Shown: positions 35,216 to 44,642 of the stretch, piece by piece
How the letters are laid out: each line of letters begins with the position of its first letter
Position numbering within the stretch: position 1 is the first letter of the stretch
Assembly (NCBI RefSeq): GCF_001612905.1
Contig: NZ_BDBI01000017.1
Location: forward strand, 62,001-126,000
DNA: 64,000 nucleotides
Origin: Nocardia ignorata NBRC 108230
GTDB taxonomy: Bacteria; Actinomycetota; Actinomycetes; Mycobacteriales; Mycobacteriaceae
Direction: 5' to 3'
The notes under the pieces: model-generated
Told to the model about the DNA's origin: nothing
Databases searched by the model: none
Seen by the model: the letters and a program-made list of their open reading frames with translations, nothing else
Translations under genes and position numbers: made by a program

Positions 35216-36765
35216 GGGTTCTCCCTCAACGGAATTCGGACGGTGACCGCGCTGTGTGGTGCGGCCGTTGTGGTGATGGCACCGCCGTGTCGATCGACGA
35301 GACGGTGCACGAGTGCCAGGCCGAGGCCGGCATGATCGGATTTGGTCGTGTAGCCGCGTTCGGCGGCGCGCTCGAACATCTGCGCCGACATACCGGGGCC
35401 GCTGTCGGAGACGCGCACACAAAGGTGCCCGTCGCGGTGACTCACCGACACCTCGACCCGCTTGTCGATGGTGCCCGCGGCCGCGTCGATGGCGTTGTCG
35501 ACCAGGTTGCCGACCAGCGTCACGGTTTCCTGCGCCGAGAGCGGGTCGGTGGAATCGAGCGCGGTGTCCTCGCTGATGGCGAGACTCACGCCGCGCTCGG
35601 CGGCCTGGTCCACCTTGCCGAGCAGCAGCGCAGCCAGCGCCGCGTCACCGACGGCCGCCAGCAGCCGGTCGATCAGTACCTGCGAGAGCGCGAGCTCGTC
35701 GGTGGCGAATGCCACCGCCTCGTCAGGCCTGCCGAGCTCGACCATGGTGACCACGGTGTGCAGTTTGTTGGCCGCCTCGTGCGCCTGGGCGCGCAGCGAT
35801 TCGGCGAAATTGCGCACCGTGTCGAGCTCGCCGAGCACCGCGCGCAGTTCGGTCTGGTCGCGGATGGTGAGGACGGTACCGATCTGCTCGCCCTCCCAGG
35901 TCACCACGTCCTGGTTCACCAGCAGCACGCGGTCGGTGGTCACATGCGTTTCGTCGCGCACCACGCCCGGGCGCTCCTGGCGCAACGAGACGGGCAGGTC
36001 GTCGCGATACACCGGCCCCTGCGGCAGATCGAGCAGGGTGCGCGCCTGGTCGTTGACCACCTCCGCGGGCCCCGGGCCGGTGCCGAACACCACCAGACCC
36101 TCGTGGACCGAATGCAGCACCGCGTCGTGGTGCTCGTAGAGCGCGCGCAACTCGTCGGGTGCCAGGCCGTGGGTCTGCCTGCGCAGCCGCCTGCTGAGCA
36201 GGAACGAGGAGAACGCGGCCAGCGCGAGCCCCGCCGCGCTCACCCCGAGGATCAGCGGCAGCTGCGAGGCCACCTGGGTGCCGATCCTGGCCCTGGTGAC
36301 CCCGGCCGATACCAGCGCGACCACCCGGCCGCGGTCGTAGACCGGCGTCACCGCCCGGATCGACGGGCCGAGCGTGCCGGTGAACGTCTCGGTGAACGTC
36401 TGCCCGGCCAGCGCCTGGTCGATGCTGCCGGAGAACGGCTTGCCGATCATCTCCGGATTCGTGTGGGTGTAGCGGGTGCGGTCCGGCGCCATCACCACGA
36501 TGAAATCCATCCCGGTATCGGCCCTGATCCGCTCGGTGGTCGGTTGCAGCAGTCCGCTCGGATACGGCGAGCTCACCGCCGCCAGCGTCGACGGCGCTCT
36601 GGCCACCGACACGGCGACATCCCTGACCTGAAGCTCCGTGGCCACATCGTGGTCGCGTCTGGCGTCGAGCACGGCGAGCACCGTACCCGTGCCGATCATC
36701 AGCGCCAGCACCACCAGCTGCCACACGAAGGCCTGTCCGGCAAGCGACAGTCGTCCTCGTCGCAT
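35212..36765 (-). CDS. CitA/DcuS-type sensor histidine kinase
   Basis: A 517-residue membrane sensor. Transmembrane helices at about 10-32 and 173-195 enclose an outer PAS-like domain of the citrate/C4-dicarboxylate type (YTHTNPEMIGKPFSG, then VYDRGRVVALVSAGV). A cytoplasmic PAS region is followed by the atypical phospho-acceptor segment AQAHEAANKLHTVVTMVELG and an ATPase domain (NLVDNAIDA, DSGPGM, GLGLALVHRLV). ATG at 36765; the longer open frame upstream was discarded because it crosses the promoter repeats. Probably senses an organic acid imported by DctA. Confidence 0.92.
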   Translation of the reverse strand: MRRGRLSLAGQAFVWQLVVLALMIGTGTVLAVLDARRDHDVATELQVRDVAVSVARAPSTLAAVSSPYPSGLLQPTTERIRADTGMDFIVVMAPDRTRYTHTNPEMIGKPFSGSIDQALAGQTFTETFTGTLGPSIRAVTPVYDRGRVVALVSAGVTRARIGTQVASQLPLILGVSAAGLALAAFSSFLLSRRLRRQTHGLAPDELRALYEHHDAVLHSVHEGLVVFGTGPGPAEVVNDQARTLLDLPQGPVYRDDLPVSLRQERPGVVRDETHVTTDRVLLVNQDVVTWEGEQIGTVLTIRDQTELRAVLGELDTVRNFAESLRAQAHEAANKLHTVVTMVELGRPDEAVAFATDELALSQVLIDRLLAAVGDAALAALLLGKVDQAAERGVSLAISEDTALDSTDPLSAQETVTLVGNLVDNAIDAAAGTIDKRVEVSVSHRDGHLCVRVSDSGPGMSAQMFERAAERGYTTKSDHAGLGLALVHRLVDRHGGAITTTAAPHSAVTVRIPLRENP

Positions 36766-36788
36766 CCTGCCCTCCGACCTCGAACTGA

Positions 36789-36818
36789 ACGTTATGTACC
36801 TAAAGCACGTTATGTACC
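36789..36818. promoter_or_regulatory. Direct repeat upstream of dctA (candidate operator)
   Basis: ACGTTATGTACC occurs twice, at 36789-36800 and 36807-36818, with 18-bp spacing, in an AT-richer stretch between the divergent sensor kinase and dctA genes. It is a good candidate binding site for the adjacent CitB-type regulator. Association is by location only. Confidence 0.6.
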
Positions 36819-36859
36819 AAACGTGACGACGATCACACCAGCAGGGCATGCTCGCTGCC

Positions 36860-38233
36860 ATGAGCACAACCACCGCGCGAAAACGAGACCATACCCACTG
36901 GCTGTACATCGCGGTGATTATCGCGGTGCTCGCGGGCATTCTCGTCGGCAGGCTGGCACCGGAGTTCGGTCAGTCACTGGCGCCGCTGGGCACCCTCTTC
37001 GTGAATCTGATCAAGATGATGATCGCGCCGGTCATCTTCTGCACCATCGTGCTCGGCATCGGTTCGGTGCGGGCGGCGGCCACCGTCGGCAAGGTCGGCG
37101 GCCTGGCCATCGCCTACTTCCTCGCCATGTCGACGGCCGCACTCGGTATCGGCCTGGTGGTCGGCAACCTGATCGAACCCGGCTCCGGACTCGGCGAGGC
37201 CAATCCCGGTGCGGGCGCCAAGTACGCCGAGCAGGCGCACGGTGCGGGTGGTACCTGGGACTTCATCCAGGACATCGTGCCGACCACGCTGGTGTCCTCG
37301 CTGACGGCAGGCAGCGTGCTGCAGGCGCTGTTCGTGGCCCTGCTCGTCGGATTCGCGGTGCAGGCGATGGGCGCGGCGGGCGAGCCGATCCTGCGGGCGG
37401 TGTCGATCGGGCAGAAGCTCGTGTTCCGTATCCTGTCGATGATCCTGTGGCTGGCGCCGATCGGTGCCTTCGGTGCGATCGCCAATGTCGTCGGGCGCAC
37501 GGGCTGGTCGGCGGTCGTGGAGCTGGCGACGCTGATGGTCGCGTTCTACCTGACCTGCCTGGTGTTCGTCTTCGGTGTGCTCGGCGCGGTGCTGCGGATC
37601 GTGTCGGGTGTGTCGATCCTGAAGCTGTGCCGGTACCTGGCCCGGGAGTACCTGCTGATCGTGGCGACCTCGTCCTCGGAGTCGGCGCTGCCACGGCTGA
37701 TCGCCAAAATGGAGCACGCCGGGGTGGAGAAGACCACGGTCGGTGTCGTCGTGCCGACCGGGTACTCGTTCAACCTCGACGGCACGGCCATCTACCTGAC
37801 GATGGCCTCGATCTTCATCGCCGACGCCCTCGGTCAGCCGCTGAGTATCGGCGAGCAGATCGGCCTGCTGCTGTTCATGATCATCGCGTCCAAGGGTGCG
37901 GCGGGCGTCACCGGCGCGGGCCTGGCAACGCTGGCGGGCGGTCTGCAGAGCCACCGCCCCGAACTCCTCGACGGTGTCGGCCTGATCGTCGGCATCGACC
38001 GGTTCATGTCCGAAGCCCGTGCGCTGACCAACTTCTCGGGCAACGCCGTCGCCACCCTGCTCATCGGCACCTGGACCAAAACCGTCGACGCCGACCGCAC
38101 CCGCCGCGTCCTCGACCGCGAACTCCCCTTCGACGAGGAGACCATGGTCGACGACGAACACGGCGCCCCCGAGCCCAAGCCCGAGACCGAGCCCAAGCCC
38201 GTGACCGAGCCTGCCACTATCGCAGTGCAGTAG
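36860..38233 (+). CDS. dctA: C4-dicarboxylate/cation symporter (DAACS family)
   Basis: About 457 residues. Multiple transmembrane helices; family hallmarks are the serine-rich re-entrant motif ATSSSESALPRL, GYSFNLDGTAIYL (NxDGT ion-binding motif), and the later GIDRFMSEARALTNFSGNA. It imports C4-dicarboxylates with Na+ or H+; aspartate/glutamate are also possible substrates. The C-terminus is a charged tail rich in Glu/Pro repeats (EPKPETEPKP). The start may be ATG 36848 or 36860; I prefer 36860 by spacing. Divergent from a CitAB-type two-component system that probably controls it. Confidence 0.9.
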   Translation: MSTTTARKRDHTHWLYIAVIIAVLAGILVGRLAPEFGQSLAPLGTLFVNLIKMMIAPVIFCTIVLGIGSVRAAATVGKVGGLAIAYFLAMSTAALGIGLVVGNLIEPGSGLGEANPGAGAKYAEQAHGAGGTWDFIQDIVPTTLVSSLTAGSVLQALFVALLVGFAVQAMGAAGEPILRAVSIGQKLVFRILSMILWLAPIGAFGAIANVVGRTGWSAVVELATLMVAFYLTCLVFVFGVLGAVLRIVSGVSILKLCRYLAREYLLIVATSSSESALPRLIAKMEHAGVEKTTVGVVVPTGYSFNLDGTAIYLTMASIFIADALGQPLSIGEQIGLLLFMIIASKGAAGVTGAGLATLAGGLQSHRPELLDGVGLIVGIDRFMSEARALTNFSGNAVATLLIGTWTKTVDADRTRRVLDRELPFDEETMVDDEHGAPEPKPETEPKPVTEPATIAVQ

Positions 38234-38276
38234 AACAGTGGACCGGCCCCGTCTCGCTCGGGGCCGGTCCACTGTT
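38234..38276. terminator. Bidirectional hairpin terminator
   Basis: Perfect 17-bp stem AACAGTGGACCGGCCCC (38234-38250) with its complement at 38260-38276, nine-base loop. It lies right after the dctA stop and just before the end of the opposing DUF4287 gene, so it serves both. Confidence 0.85.
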
Positions 38277-38283
38277 CCGGTGT

Positions 38284-38499
38284 TCAGGCGCGGGCCCACT
38301 TTCCCGGGTTGAGGTGGAACTGCACCAGCGCGGTCGCGTGCCCGTGCCCGAGGCCGTGCTCGGACTTCAGCCAGTTCACCAGCACGCTGTGGGAGCCGTC
38401 GGTGGCGGCGAGCATCGTCAGCCATTCGTCCACGTGCCGACCGTGTTCGGTCTCGATGGTGGGAAAGTAGGACGCGGGGCCGTGCGGTGCGTTTGCCAT
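38284..38499 (-). CDS. DUF4287-type small protein
   Basis: 71 residues resembling DUF4287: the ATDGSHSVLVNWLKSEHGLGHGHATALV block contains a helix-hairpin-like nucleic-acid-binding pattern often annotated as DUF4287 and related to DUF5655. No function known. ATG at 38499 preceded by AGGAGAG; a longer frame upstream lacks support. It shares a terminator with dctA. Confidence 0.82.
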   Translation of the reverse strand: MANAPHGPASYFPTIETEHGRHVDEWLTMLAATDGSHSVLVNWLKSEHGLGHGHATALVQFHLNPGKWARA

Positions 38500-38694
38500 G
38501 AATCTCTCCTCGTGCGCGTTACCGGTGAAGACGGCGCGCACCTTCCGAAATCATCGCCGTGTGCGCGGCGTCATACCGGGGACGGGACACACCGACGGGC
38601 CCCGGTCCGGCCCCGGGACGTGACGCGGCACTCGCCCGCCGGCGCGGATTCGCCGCGTAGGTTGGAGAGAAAGTCGGTCGGCGAAGGGACGGCG

Positions 38695-40164
38695 ATGGCC
38701 GAAGTCGTAGTGGTCGGTTCGGGGCCGAACGGGCTCGCCGCGGCGGTGATCGCGGCGCGCGCCGGGCTGTCGGTGCGGGTGCTCGAGGCACAGGAGCAGC
38801 CGGGTGGTGGTTCACGTACCGCCGAGCTGACCCTGCCGGGCTTCCATCACGATGTGTGCGCGGGCGCGCATCCCATGGCCTTGGCCTCACCGTTCTTCCG
38901 TGCGTTCGACCTCGCCGCGCACGGTGTGGAACTACTCGCCCCCACCGTCTCCTACGCGCATCCGCTCGACGGCGGCGTCGCCGGACTTGCCTGGCGCAAT
39001 CTGGAATCCACGGTCGCCGACCTCGGCCGCGACGGTCCGGCTTGGCGTTCGCTGTTCGCCCCGCTGGTCGAACACTGGCCCGCGGTGGTGGAGCTGGCGA
39101 TGTCGGACCTGCGGCACCCGCCGCTGAACGTCCCGACGGGTGTGCGATTCGGGCTGCGGGTGCTCGAACAGGCATCACCGCTGTGGAACAACCGTTTCCA
39201 CGAGGACGTGGCCCCCGCCATGCTCACCGGGGTGGCCACCCACGCCATCACCCAGCCGCGCGCCATTCCCGCCGTCGGCGCCGGACTGCTGCTCGGCACT
39301 CTCGCCCACGCGGGTGGCTGGGTGATCCCGCGCGGCGGCAGCCAGGCCATCCCCGACGCGCTGATCGCGGAGCTGGAACGCCTCGGCGGCGAGGTGGTCA
39401 CCGGTCATCGCGTCGACGATTTCGCCGAACTCGCCACCGCCCGCGCCGTCCTGTTCGACACCTCACCCGCCGAACTGCTGCGCATAGCGGGTGACCGCCT
39501 GCCCGAGCGCTACCGCAACAGCCTCGGCCGTTTCCGCTACGGCGGGGCGGCATGCAAGGTCGACTTCGCCCTGTCGGGCCCGGTGCCGTGGACCGCACCC
39601 GGTGCCGACCTGGCAGGCACCCTGCACCTGATCGGCACCCGAGCCGAGGCGATGCGGGCCGAAAAGCAGATCGCCGCAGGGAGATTCGCCGATCGCCCGT
39701 ATGTGCTCGCCATTCAGCCCGGCGTCGTCGACAGCACCCGCGCCCCCGAGGGCAAGCACACCTTCTACACCTACGCCCACGTCCCCAACGGATCCGATCG
39801 CGATATCACCGAGGACGTGATCGCCCAGGTGGAACGCTTCGCCCCCGGCTTCCGCGACCTCATCCTCGCCAAGCACGTGCGCCCCGCCGCGTTCATGCCC
39901 GCCCACAATGCCAACTACATCGGCGGCGATATCTCCGCGGGCGCGATGACCCTGCGCCAGACCGTGTTCCGGCCCCTGGCCCGCTGGAACCCGTACGCCA
40001 CTCCGATTCCCGGCACCTACCTGTGTTCGTCGTCGACGTCCCCCGGCCCCGGCGTGCACGGCATGTCCGGACTACACGCGACACACCACATGTTGCGCAC
40101 CCGGTTCGGCATCGTCACCGATCCGCTCGACCTGTTGCGCGGCGAGAAACCCGCCTATCGGTGA
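38695..40164 (+). CDS. FAD-dependent oxidoreductase (PYROXD2/phytoene-desaturase-like)
   Basis: A 489-residue flavoprotein. N-terminal dinucleotide-binding VVVGSGPNGLAAAVIAARAG and VLEAQEQPGGGSRTAEL mark the amine-oxidase/phytoene-desaturase superfamily; the closing SGLHATHHMLRTRFG region completes the FAD fold. It most resembles the PYROXD2-like NAD(P)/FAD oxidoreductases rather than carotenoid CrtI. Substrate unknown. The ATG at 38695 has GAAGGGA upstream; an open frame reaching far upstream is antisense to other genes. Its 3' end overlaps the opposing CDF gene by ten bases. Confidence 0.88.
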   Translation: MAEVVVVGSGPNGLAAAVIAARAGLSVRVLEAQEQPGGGSRTAELTLPGFHHDVCAGAHPMALASPFFRAFDLAAHGVELLAPTVSYAHPLDGGVAGLAWRNLESTVADLGRDGPAWRSLFAPLVEHWPAVVELAMSDLRHPPLNVPTGVRFGLRVLEQASPLWNNRFHEDVAPAMLTGVATHAITQPRAIPAVGAGLLLGTLAHAGGWVIPRGGSQAIPDALIAELERLGGEVVTGHRVDDFAELATARAVLFDTSPAELLRIAGDRLPERYRNSLGRFRYGGAACKVDFALSGPVPWTAPGADLAGTLHLIGTRAEAMRAEKQIAAGRFADRPYVLAIQPGVVDSTRAPEGKHTFYTYAHVPNGSDRDITEDVIAQVERFAPGFRDLILAKHVRPAAFMPAHNANYIGGDISAGAMTLRQTVFRPLARWNPYATPIPGTYLCSSSTSPGPGVHGMSGLHATHHMLRTRFGIVTDPLDLLRGEKPAYR

Positions 40165-41102
40165 CTGCCGGTGGCACCGGCCTTCTCGGGCCGGAACACG
40201 TCGGGCTCGAGATAGACCGTGCGCACGCTCGGCGCCGCCGCGCGGATGCGGGCGTCGGCGGCGTCGATCGCGGCACCGACGCGGCTGATGTCGAGTTCGG
40301 GCTGCATGGCGATCTTGGCGTTCACCAACAGGTCCTCCGGACCGAGGTACTGCGTCTGCAGGCGAAGCACCCGCATGATGCGCGGATCGGCGAGCAGCGC
40401 GTCGCGGATTGCCCGGTCCTCGGCGGCGGTGGAGCCCTCACCGATGATCAGGCTCTTGGTCTCCACGATCAGCACGATGGCGTTGAAGCCGAGCAGCGTG
40501 CCGATGAGCAGCGTGCCGATGCCGTCCCACACCCCGTTGCCGGTGAGCACCGTCAGGCCCACACCGGCCAGCGCGAACATCAACCCGACCAGTGCGCCCA
40601 GGTCTTCCAGCAGCACCACCGGCAGCTCGGGATTGCGGCTGTTGCGGATGAAATGCCACCAGGAGTGCTTGCCCTTCAACGGCTCCGATTCCCGGCGCGC
40701 GGTGCGGAAACTGAAGCCCTCGAGCAGCATCGACACCAGCAGAATAACGATCGCGACCTCGGGCGACTCCAGTTCGTGTGGGAACCGGATCTTGTGCACC
40801 GCCTCGTTCAGCGCGAACAGGCAGCCCATCGTGAACAGCACCAGCGCAACGACGAACGAATAGAAGTACCGGTTGCGCGTGTAACCGAAGGGGTGCAGCA
40901 CGTCGGGCGCCTGCTCGGCCCGATTGCGGCCGACGAGCAGCAGCGCCTCGTTGCCGGTGTCGGCGACCGAGTGCACGGCCTCGGCGAGCATGGACGACGA
41001 GCCCGTGATGAACGCACCGATGAACTTCGCGACCATGATCCCGGCGTTCGCGCCGAGCGCGGCCAGGACCGCGGTCTTGCTGTCTCCACCTTCAGCGGCC
41101 AT
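40155..41102 (-). CDS. Cation diffusion facilitator (CDF) transporter, copy A
   Basis: A 315-residue metal/proton antiporter. Transmembrane helix 2 motif MLAEAVHSVADTGNEALLLVG (HxxxD metal site), later LEDLGALVGL (xxDxG, second half of the site), and a cytoplasmic C-terminal domain. Likely exports Zn2+, Fe2+ or Mn2+ from the cytoplasm; metal specificity cannot be read. It is closely related to the gene next to it, a tandem duplication. Confidence 0.9.
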   Translation of the reverse strand: MAAEGGDSKTAVLAALGANAGIMVAKFIGAFITGSSSMLAEAVHSVADTGNEALLLVGRNRAEQAPDVLHPFGYTRNRYFYSFVVALVLFTMGCLFALNEAVHKIRFPHELESPEVAIVILLVSMLLEGFSFRTARRESEPLKGKHSWWHFIRNSRNPELPVVLLEDLGALVGLMFALAGVGLTVLTGNGVWDGIGTLLIGTLLGFNAIVLIVETKSLIIGEGSTAAEDRAIRDALLADPRIMRVLRLQTQYLGPEDLLVNAKIAMQPELDISRVGAAIDAADARIRAAAPSVRTVYLEPDVFRPEKAGATGSHR

Positions 41103-41156
41103 ACCGGGGCACGCTACCGGCCGCGCAGGGCCTCCGCCCCCGACCCGGGGCCGTGT

Positions 41157-42074
41157 CTACTTCGCCTGTCGGTACAGGTCGGGCTCGAGGTAGATCAGGC
41201 GGGCGAACGGGACCGCGGTGCGCACGCGTGTCTCGGCGGCATCGATGGCGTCGGCGACATCGGAGATCCCGAGGCCTGGCGCGATGGCGACCTTCGCGGC
41301 GACGAGCATTTCCTCCGGACCGATGTACTCGGACTTGAGGTGGATGACGGAGGTGATCTTCTCGCCGTCGATCAGGTTGTCGCGGATGGCGCGATCCTGT
41401 TCGGGGGTGGCGCCTTCGCCGATGAGCAGGCTCTTCATCTCGATGATGAGCACCACCGCGATGATGCCGAGCAGCACGCCGATGCACAGGGTGCCGATGC
41501 CGTCGTAGACGGGATCGTCGGTGATCATGGTGAGTCCGACCGCGCCGAAGGCCAGGATCAGACCGATCAGGGCGCCGGTGTCCTCGAGCAGCACCACGGG
41601 CAGCTCCGGGCTGCGGGAGGTGCGGATGAACCGCCACCAGCTGGCGTCACCCTTGAGGGGGCGCGACTCGCGCACCGCGGTCATGAAACTGTACGTCTCG
41701 AGGCCGATCGCGATACCGAGGATGACGATCGCGACGATCGGCTGACTCAGTTCCTCGGGGTGCTGGATCTTGTGGATGCCCTCGTAGATCGCGTACACCG
41801 AGCCGAGGGTGAACAGCACCAGCGCCACGACGAACGAATAGAAGTACCGGTTGCGCCCGTAGCCGAACTGGTGCAGTTCGTCGGCGTCTTTCGCCGCGGC
41901 ACGCTGACCGAACAGCAGCAGACCCTGATTGGAGGTGTCGGCCACCGAGTGCACCGCCTCGGCCAGCATCGACGCCGATCCGGTGATCGCCGCGCCGATG
42001 AACTTGGCCACCGCGATCCCCGCGTTGGCCGTCAATGCGGCGATGATCGCCTTCTTGCCGCCACCAGCCGACAT
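41157..42074 (-). CDS. Cation diffusion facilitator (CDF) transporter, copy B
   Basis: A 305-residue paralogue of the preceding gene with the same MLAEAVHSVADT and LEDTGALIGL metal-site motifs and the same long TRNRYFYSF-like block (here GRNRYFYSF). The two are separated by 54 bp and read in the same direction. The differences are spread over the length, so the duplication is not recent. They could form a heterodimer or have different metal preference. Confidence 0.9.
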   Translation of the reverse strand: MSAGGGKKAIIAALTANAGIAVAKFIGAAITGSASMLAEAVHSVADTSNQGLLLFGQRAAAKDADELHQFGYGRNRYFYSFVVALVLFTLGSVYAIYEGIHKIQHPEELSQPIVAIVILGIAIGLETYSFMTAVRESRPLKGDASWWRFIRTSRSPELPVVLLEDTGALIGLILAFGAVGLTMITDDPVYDGIGTLCIGVLLGIIAVVLIIEMKSLLIGEGATPEQDRAIRDNLIDGEKITSVIHLKSEYIGPEEMLVAAKVAIAPGLGISDVADAIDAAETRVRTAVPFARLIYLEPDLYRQAK

Positions 42075-42156
42075 CTTGTCCCCGTCCTCCCGCTTCGCCG
42101 AACACGCTTTGCTCGCAACAGCCTAAGGGGAGTGGCGCGAAAAGTTCGCCCCGACG

Positions 42157-43377
42157 CTAGTTCCCGTCGCCCACGCAGGCGCTGAACAGCTGCGCGGCAC
42201 CGCCGAGTGCTCGCGCGCGGATGTCGGTGTCGGCCGCCGAGATCCACGCGGCGCTGCCCGGCGCCAAGGTGAGTTCGCGCCCGTCGTGACGTAATTCGAT
42301 CGTTCCGTGCGTGCACAGCACGATGCCGGGTCCGGCGTCGGCGAGGGCGACGGGTTCGGCGTCGGGCGCAAGATCGAACCGGCACAGCGCGAATTCGGGA
42401 GCCGGGGTCTGGTAGCGGACGCTGCCGTCGGGACCGGGTTCGGGTTCGATCACCGGCAGGTCGATGGGTTCGAAGTCGAGCACGCGCAGCAACTCCGGCA
42501 CGTCGACATGCTTGGGAGTGAGCCCGCCGCGCAGCACATTGTCGGAGTTGGCCATGATCTCCACGCCGACGCCGCGCAGGTAGGCGTGCAGATTTCCGGC
42601 GGCGAGAAAGAGGCCCTGGCCCGGTTCGAGGGTGAGCCGGTTGAGCAGCAGCGCGGCGAGCACCCCCGCGTCACCGGGGTACACCTCGGCCAGTTCCAGC
42701 GCGGTGCGAACCTCGGCGGTGAACTCGCGTGGTCCGGTGCACGACAGATACCGCACGCATCCCTCGAGCACCGTGGGCAGCAGGGTGGCGAGGGCGGCGG
42801 GCGGCAGGGTGATCCAGGTGGTGAACAGCGTGCGCAAGCCCGCCGAATCGGGCTGGGCGGCAAGCAGTTCGGCGTACACACTGAGACCGGGCACATTCAG
42901 GGCGCGCAGCAGGTCGACGGTGCGCTGCGGGTCACGGAAACCGGCCAGCGCCTCGAAACGCTCCAGCGCGACGACCAGTTCGGGTTTGTGGCTGTCGTCG
43001 CGGTAGTTGCGCAGCGGCGAGTCGAGCGGCACACCCACACGGTTCTCCCGTTGGAAACCGGCCAGCGCCTGCGCCGAACTCGGATGCGCCTGCAGCGACA
43101 GCGGTTCCTCCGCCGCGAGGATCTTCAGCAGGAACGGCAGCCGAGGACCGAAACCCTCGGCCACCGGGCCCAATTCACGCACCGGATCGGCGGCCAATAC
43201 CTCGAGCAGCGAACGCGAGCTGCCGTTGGACTTCACGTGCGCGGGGTCGGCGGGGTGCGCGCCGAACCACAGTTCGGCCTCCGGATGCGCCGAGGGCACC
43301 GGCCTGCCACACAACCGAGCGAGCGCGGTGCGCGATCCCCATGCGTAAGAACGCAGCGCACCAACGAGTTCCTGCAC
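42157..43377 (-). CDS. manA: Mannose-6-phosphate isomerase
   Basis: A 406-residue type I phosphomannose isomerase, interconverting fructose-6-P and mannose-6-P. Zn-site and active-site blocks are present: AELWFGAHP, SLQAHPSS and the later LAAGNLHAYLRGVGVEIMANSDNVLRGGLT. GTG start overlaps the SIS-gene stop by one base (TAGTG). First committed step toward GDP-mannose with PmmA and ManB of this window. Confidence 0.93.
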   Translation of the reverse strand: MQELVGALRSYAWGSRTALARLCGRPVPSAHPEAELWFGAHPADPAHVKSNGSSRSLLEVLAADPVRELGPVAEGFGPRLPFLLKILAAEEPLSLQAHPSSAQALAGFQRENRVGVPLDSPLRNYRDDSHKPELVVALERFEALAGFRDPQRTVDLLRALNVPGLSVYAELLAAQPDSAGLRTLFTTWITLPPAALATLLPTVLEGCVRYLSCTGPREFTAEVRTALELAEVYPGDAGVLAALLLNRLTLEPGQGLFLAAGNLHAYLRGVGVEIMANSDNVLRGGLTPKHVDVPELLRVLDFEPIDLPVIEPEPGPDGSVRYQTPAPEFALCRFDLAPDAEPVALADAGPGIVLCTHGTIELRHDGRELTLAPGSAAWISAADTDIRARALGGAAQLFSACVGDGN

Positions 43378-44609
43378 TAGTAGCGTCCCCCGTCGTGATA
43401 TCGGTCCTGGTCGCTCGCGGCCGCACCGTGCGAGCCGAGGCGGAGGTAGGCCGCGGCCATGTCGAGCCGCAGTGCGAGCACCGCCAGTTGCACGAGCTCA
43501 CTGCCGTGCCCGCCCCCTGCGGCGGACGTGGCGGTCGCGCTCTCGGCGGACGGTTCGGAGCCGGGTTCGGCGAGCTGGGACTGGAGTACGTCGACATCGG
43601 CGTGCACGAGATCGGCGTCGACGAGCCCGCCGCCCGCGCCTTCGAACACGGCCAGCTTGCGGCGCGCGGCCGCCTGATCAGGGTGCACGCTGAGGGCGAG
43701 CACACGGACCCGGTCGACCGGGGCCGGACCGTCGAGCTCCTCGTCGTGGAACAGCGGATCGAAACCGGGCGCGGCGCCACCGGCTGCCTGGGCGAGCCTG
43801 CCGACGGCGGCGACCGTGTCGGCCAGATCGGCCGCCGACGCCAGCTTGCCCGCCGACTGCAACAGCACCTCGGTGCCGTGTCCGGCCAGTTCGACCGCGG
43901 CGGGGGAGTCGCCGGCCAGGACGACACCGACGCCGTGCATGCGGGTCGCGAGGGTCTTGGCCGGGTTGTGGAACACTTCGTTGTGTGGTCCGTCGCGCAG
44001 GGCCTCGGCGTCGAGCACGTCGGCGAGCGCGGTCAGATCGGGGGTGGCGGGGACACTGCGCTGGGCGTCGACACCGCGCAGCACCGCGATGCCGACGGCG
44101 AGGAAACGCAGCAGCCGGTTGTGGTCGAGCACTGGCACGCGGGGTTCCAGCACGATCGCGCGACCGGCGGCGACCGCCCGCAGCGGGCCCTCGTTGGGGG
44201 CGGCGATCACCACTTCGGCGCTGCGCCGCACGGCCCGGTCGACGGCGTCGATCAGGCGCGGGTCGCCCGCATCGTCGCCGGCGACGAGCACCACGTCCAG
44301 CGGCCCGACCCACGGCGGCAGCGCGGTGACGGGCACGATCGGCAGTCCGGCACGGTCACCGAGGGTGGCGACCAACAGTCCGGCTGCCCGCGCGGCGCGG
44401 CCCGAACCGGTGACGAGCACCAGGCTGCGCGGCTGCAATTCCGACAGCCGTTCGATCAGTGAGGTCTCGGCGACCGCGGCGGCGGTGGCCCGTACCTGGG
44501 CCCCACCCGAGGCCGCCGACCGTAAGAAGCCGCCGGTGTCGGCCGCCTCGAGCGACGCGGCATCATCGAGGTCGAAAACCGGTGTTCCAGCGATCATCGC
44601 CGAGTCCAC
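43377..44609 (-). CDS. SIS-domain protein between manA and pmmA (Rv3256c type)
   Basis: A 410-residue protein conserved between manA and pmmA in Mycobacteriales. N-terminal LVLVTGSGRAARAAGLL and a second Rossmann-like half (about 195-330, with HNEVFHNPAKTLATRMHGV) resemble SIS-type sugar-phosphate-binding proteins. A Ser/Ala-rich linker is followed by a helical tail. Enzyme activity is unproven; position suggests a role in mannose-phosphate metabolism. GTG start (ATG four codons later is possible). It overlaps manA by one base. Confidence 0.85.
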   Translation of the reverse strand: MDSAMIAGTPVFDLDDAASLEAADTGGFLRSAASGGAQVRATAAAVAETSLIERLSELQPRSLVLVTGSGRAARAAGLLVATLGDRAGLPIVPVTALPPWVGPLDVVLVAGDDAGDPRLIDAVDRAVRRSAEVVIAAPNEGPLRAVAAGRAIVLEPRVPVLDHNRLLRFLAVGIAVLRGVDAQRSVPATPDLTALADVLDAEALRDGPHNEVFHNPAKTLATRMHGVGVVLAGDSPAAVELAGHGTEVLLQSAGKLASAADLADTVAAVGRLAQAAGGAAPGFDPLFHDEELDGPAPVDRVRVLALSVHPDQAAARRKLAVFEGAGGGLVDADLVHADVDVLQSQLAEPGSEPSAESATATSAAGGGHGSELVQLAVLALRLDMAAAYLRLGSHGAAASDQDRYHDGGRY

Positions 44610-44642
44610 CTCCCCTCATCGCGCTGTGTGCTCCACGGCCGT

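Noticed and set aside
35167..40164. A 1665-codon open frame on the + strand
   Set aside because: Only its last 489 codons (the FAD oxidoreductase) are real; the earlier part is antisense or out of frame to the response regulator, sensor kinase and dctA genes, and reads as low-complexity Arg/Gly/His sequence from codon-position GC bias.
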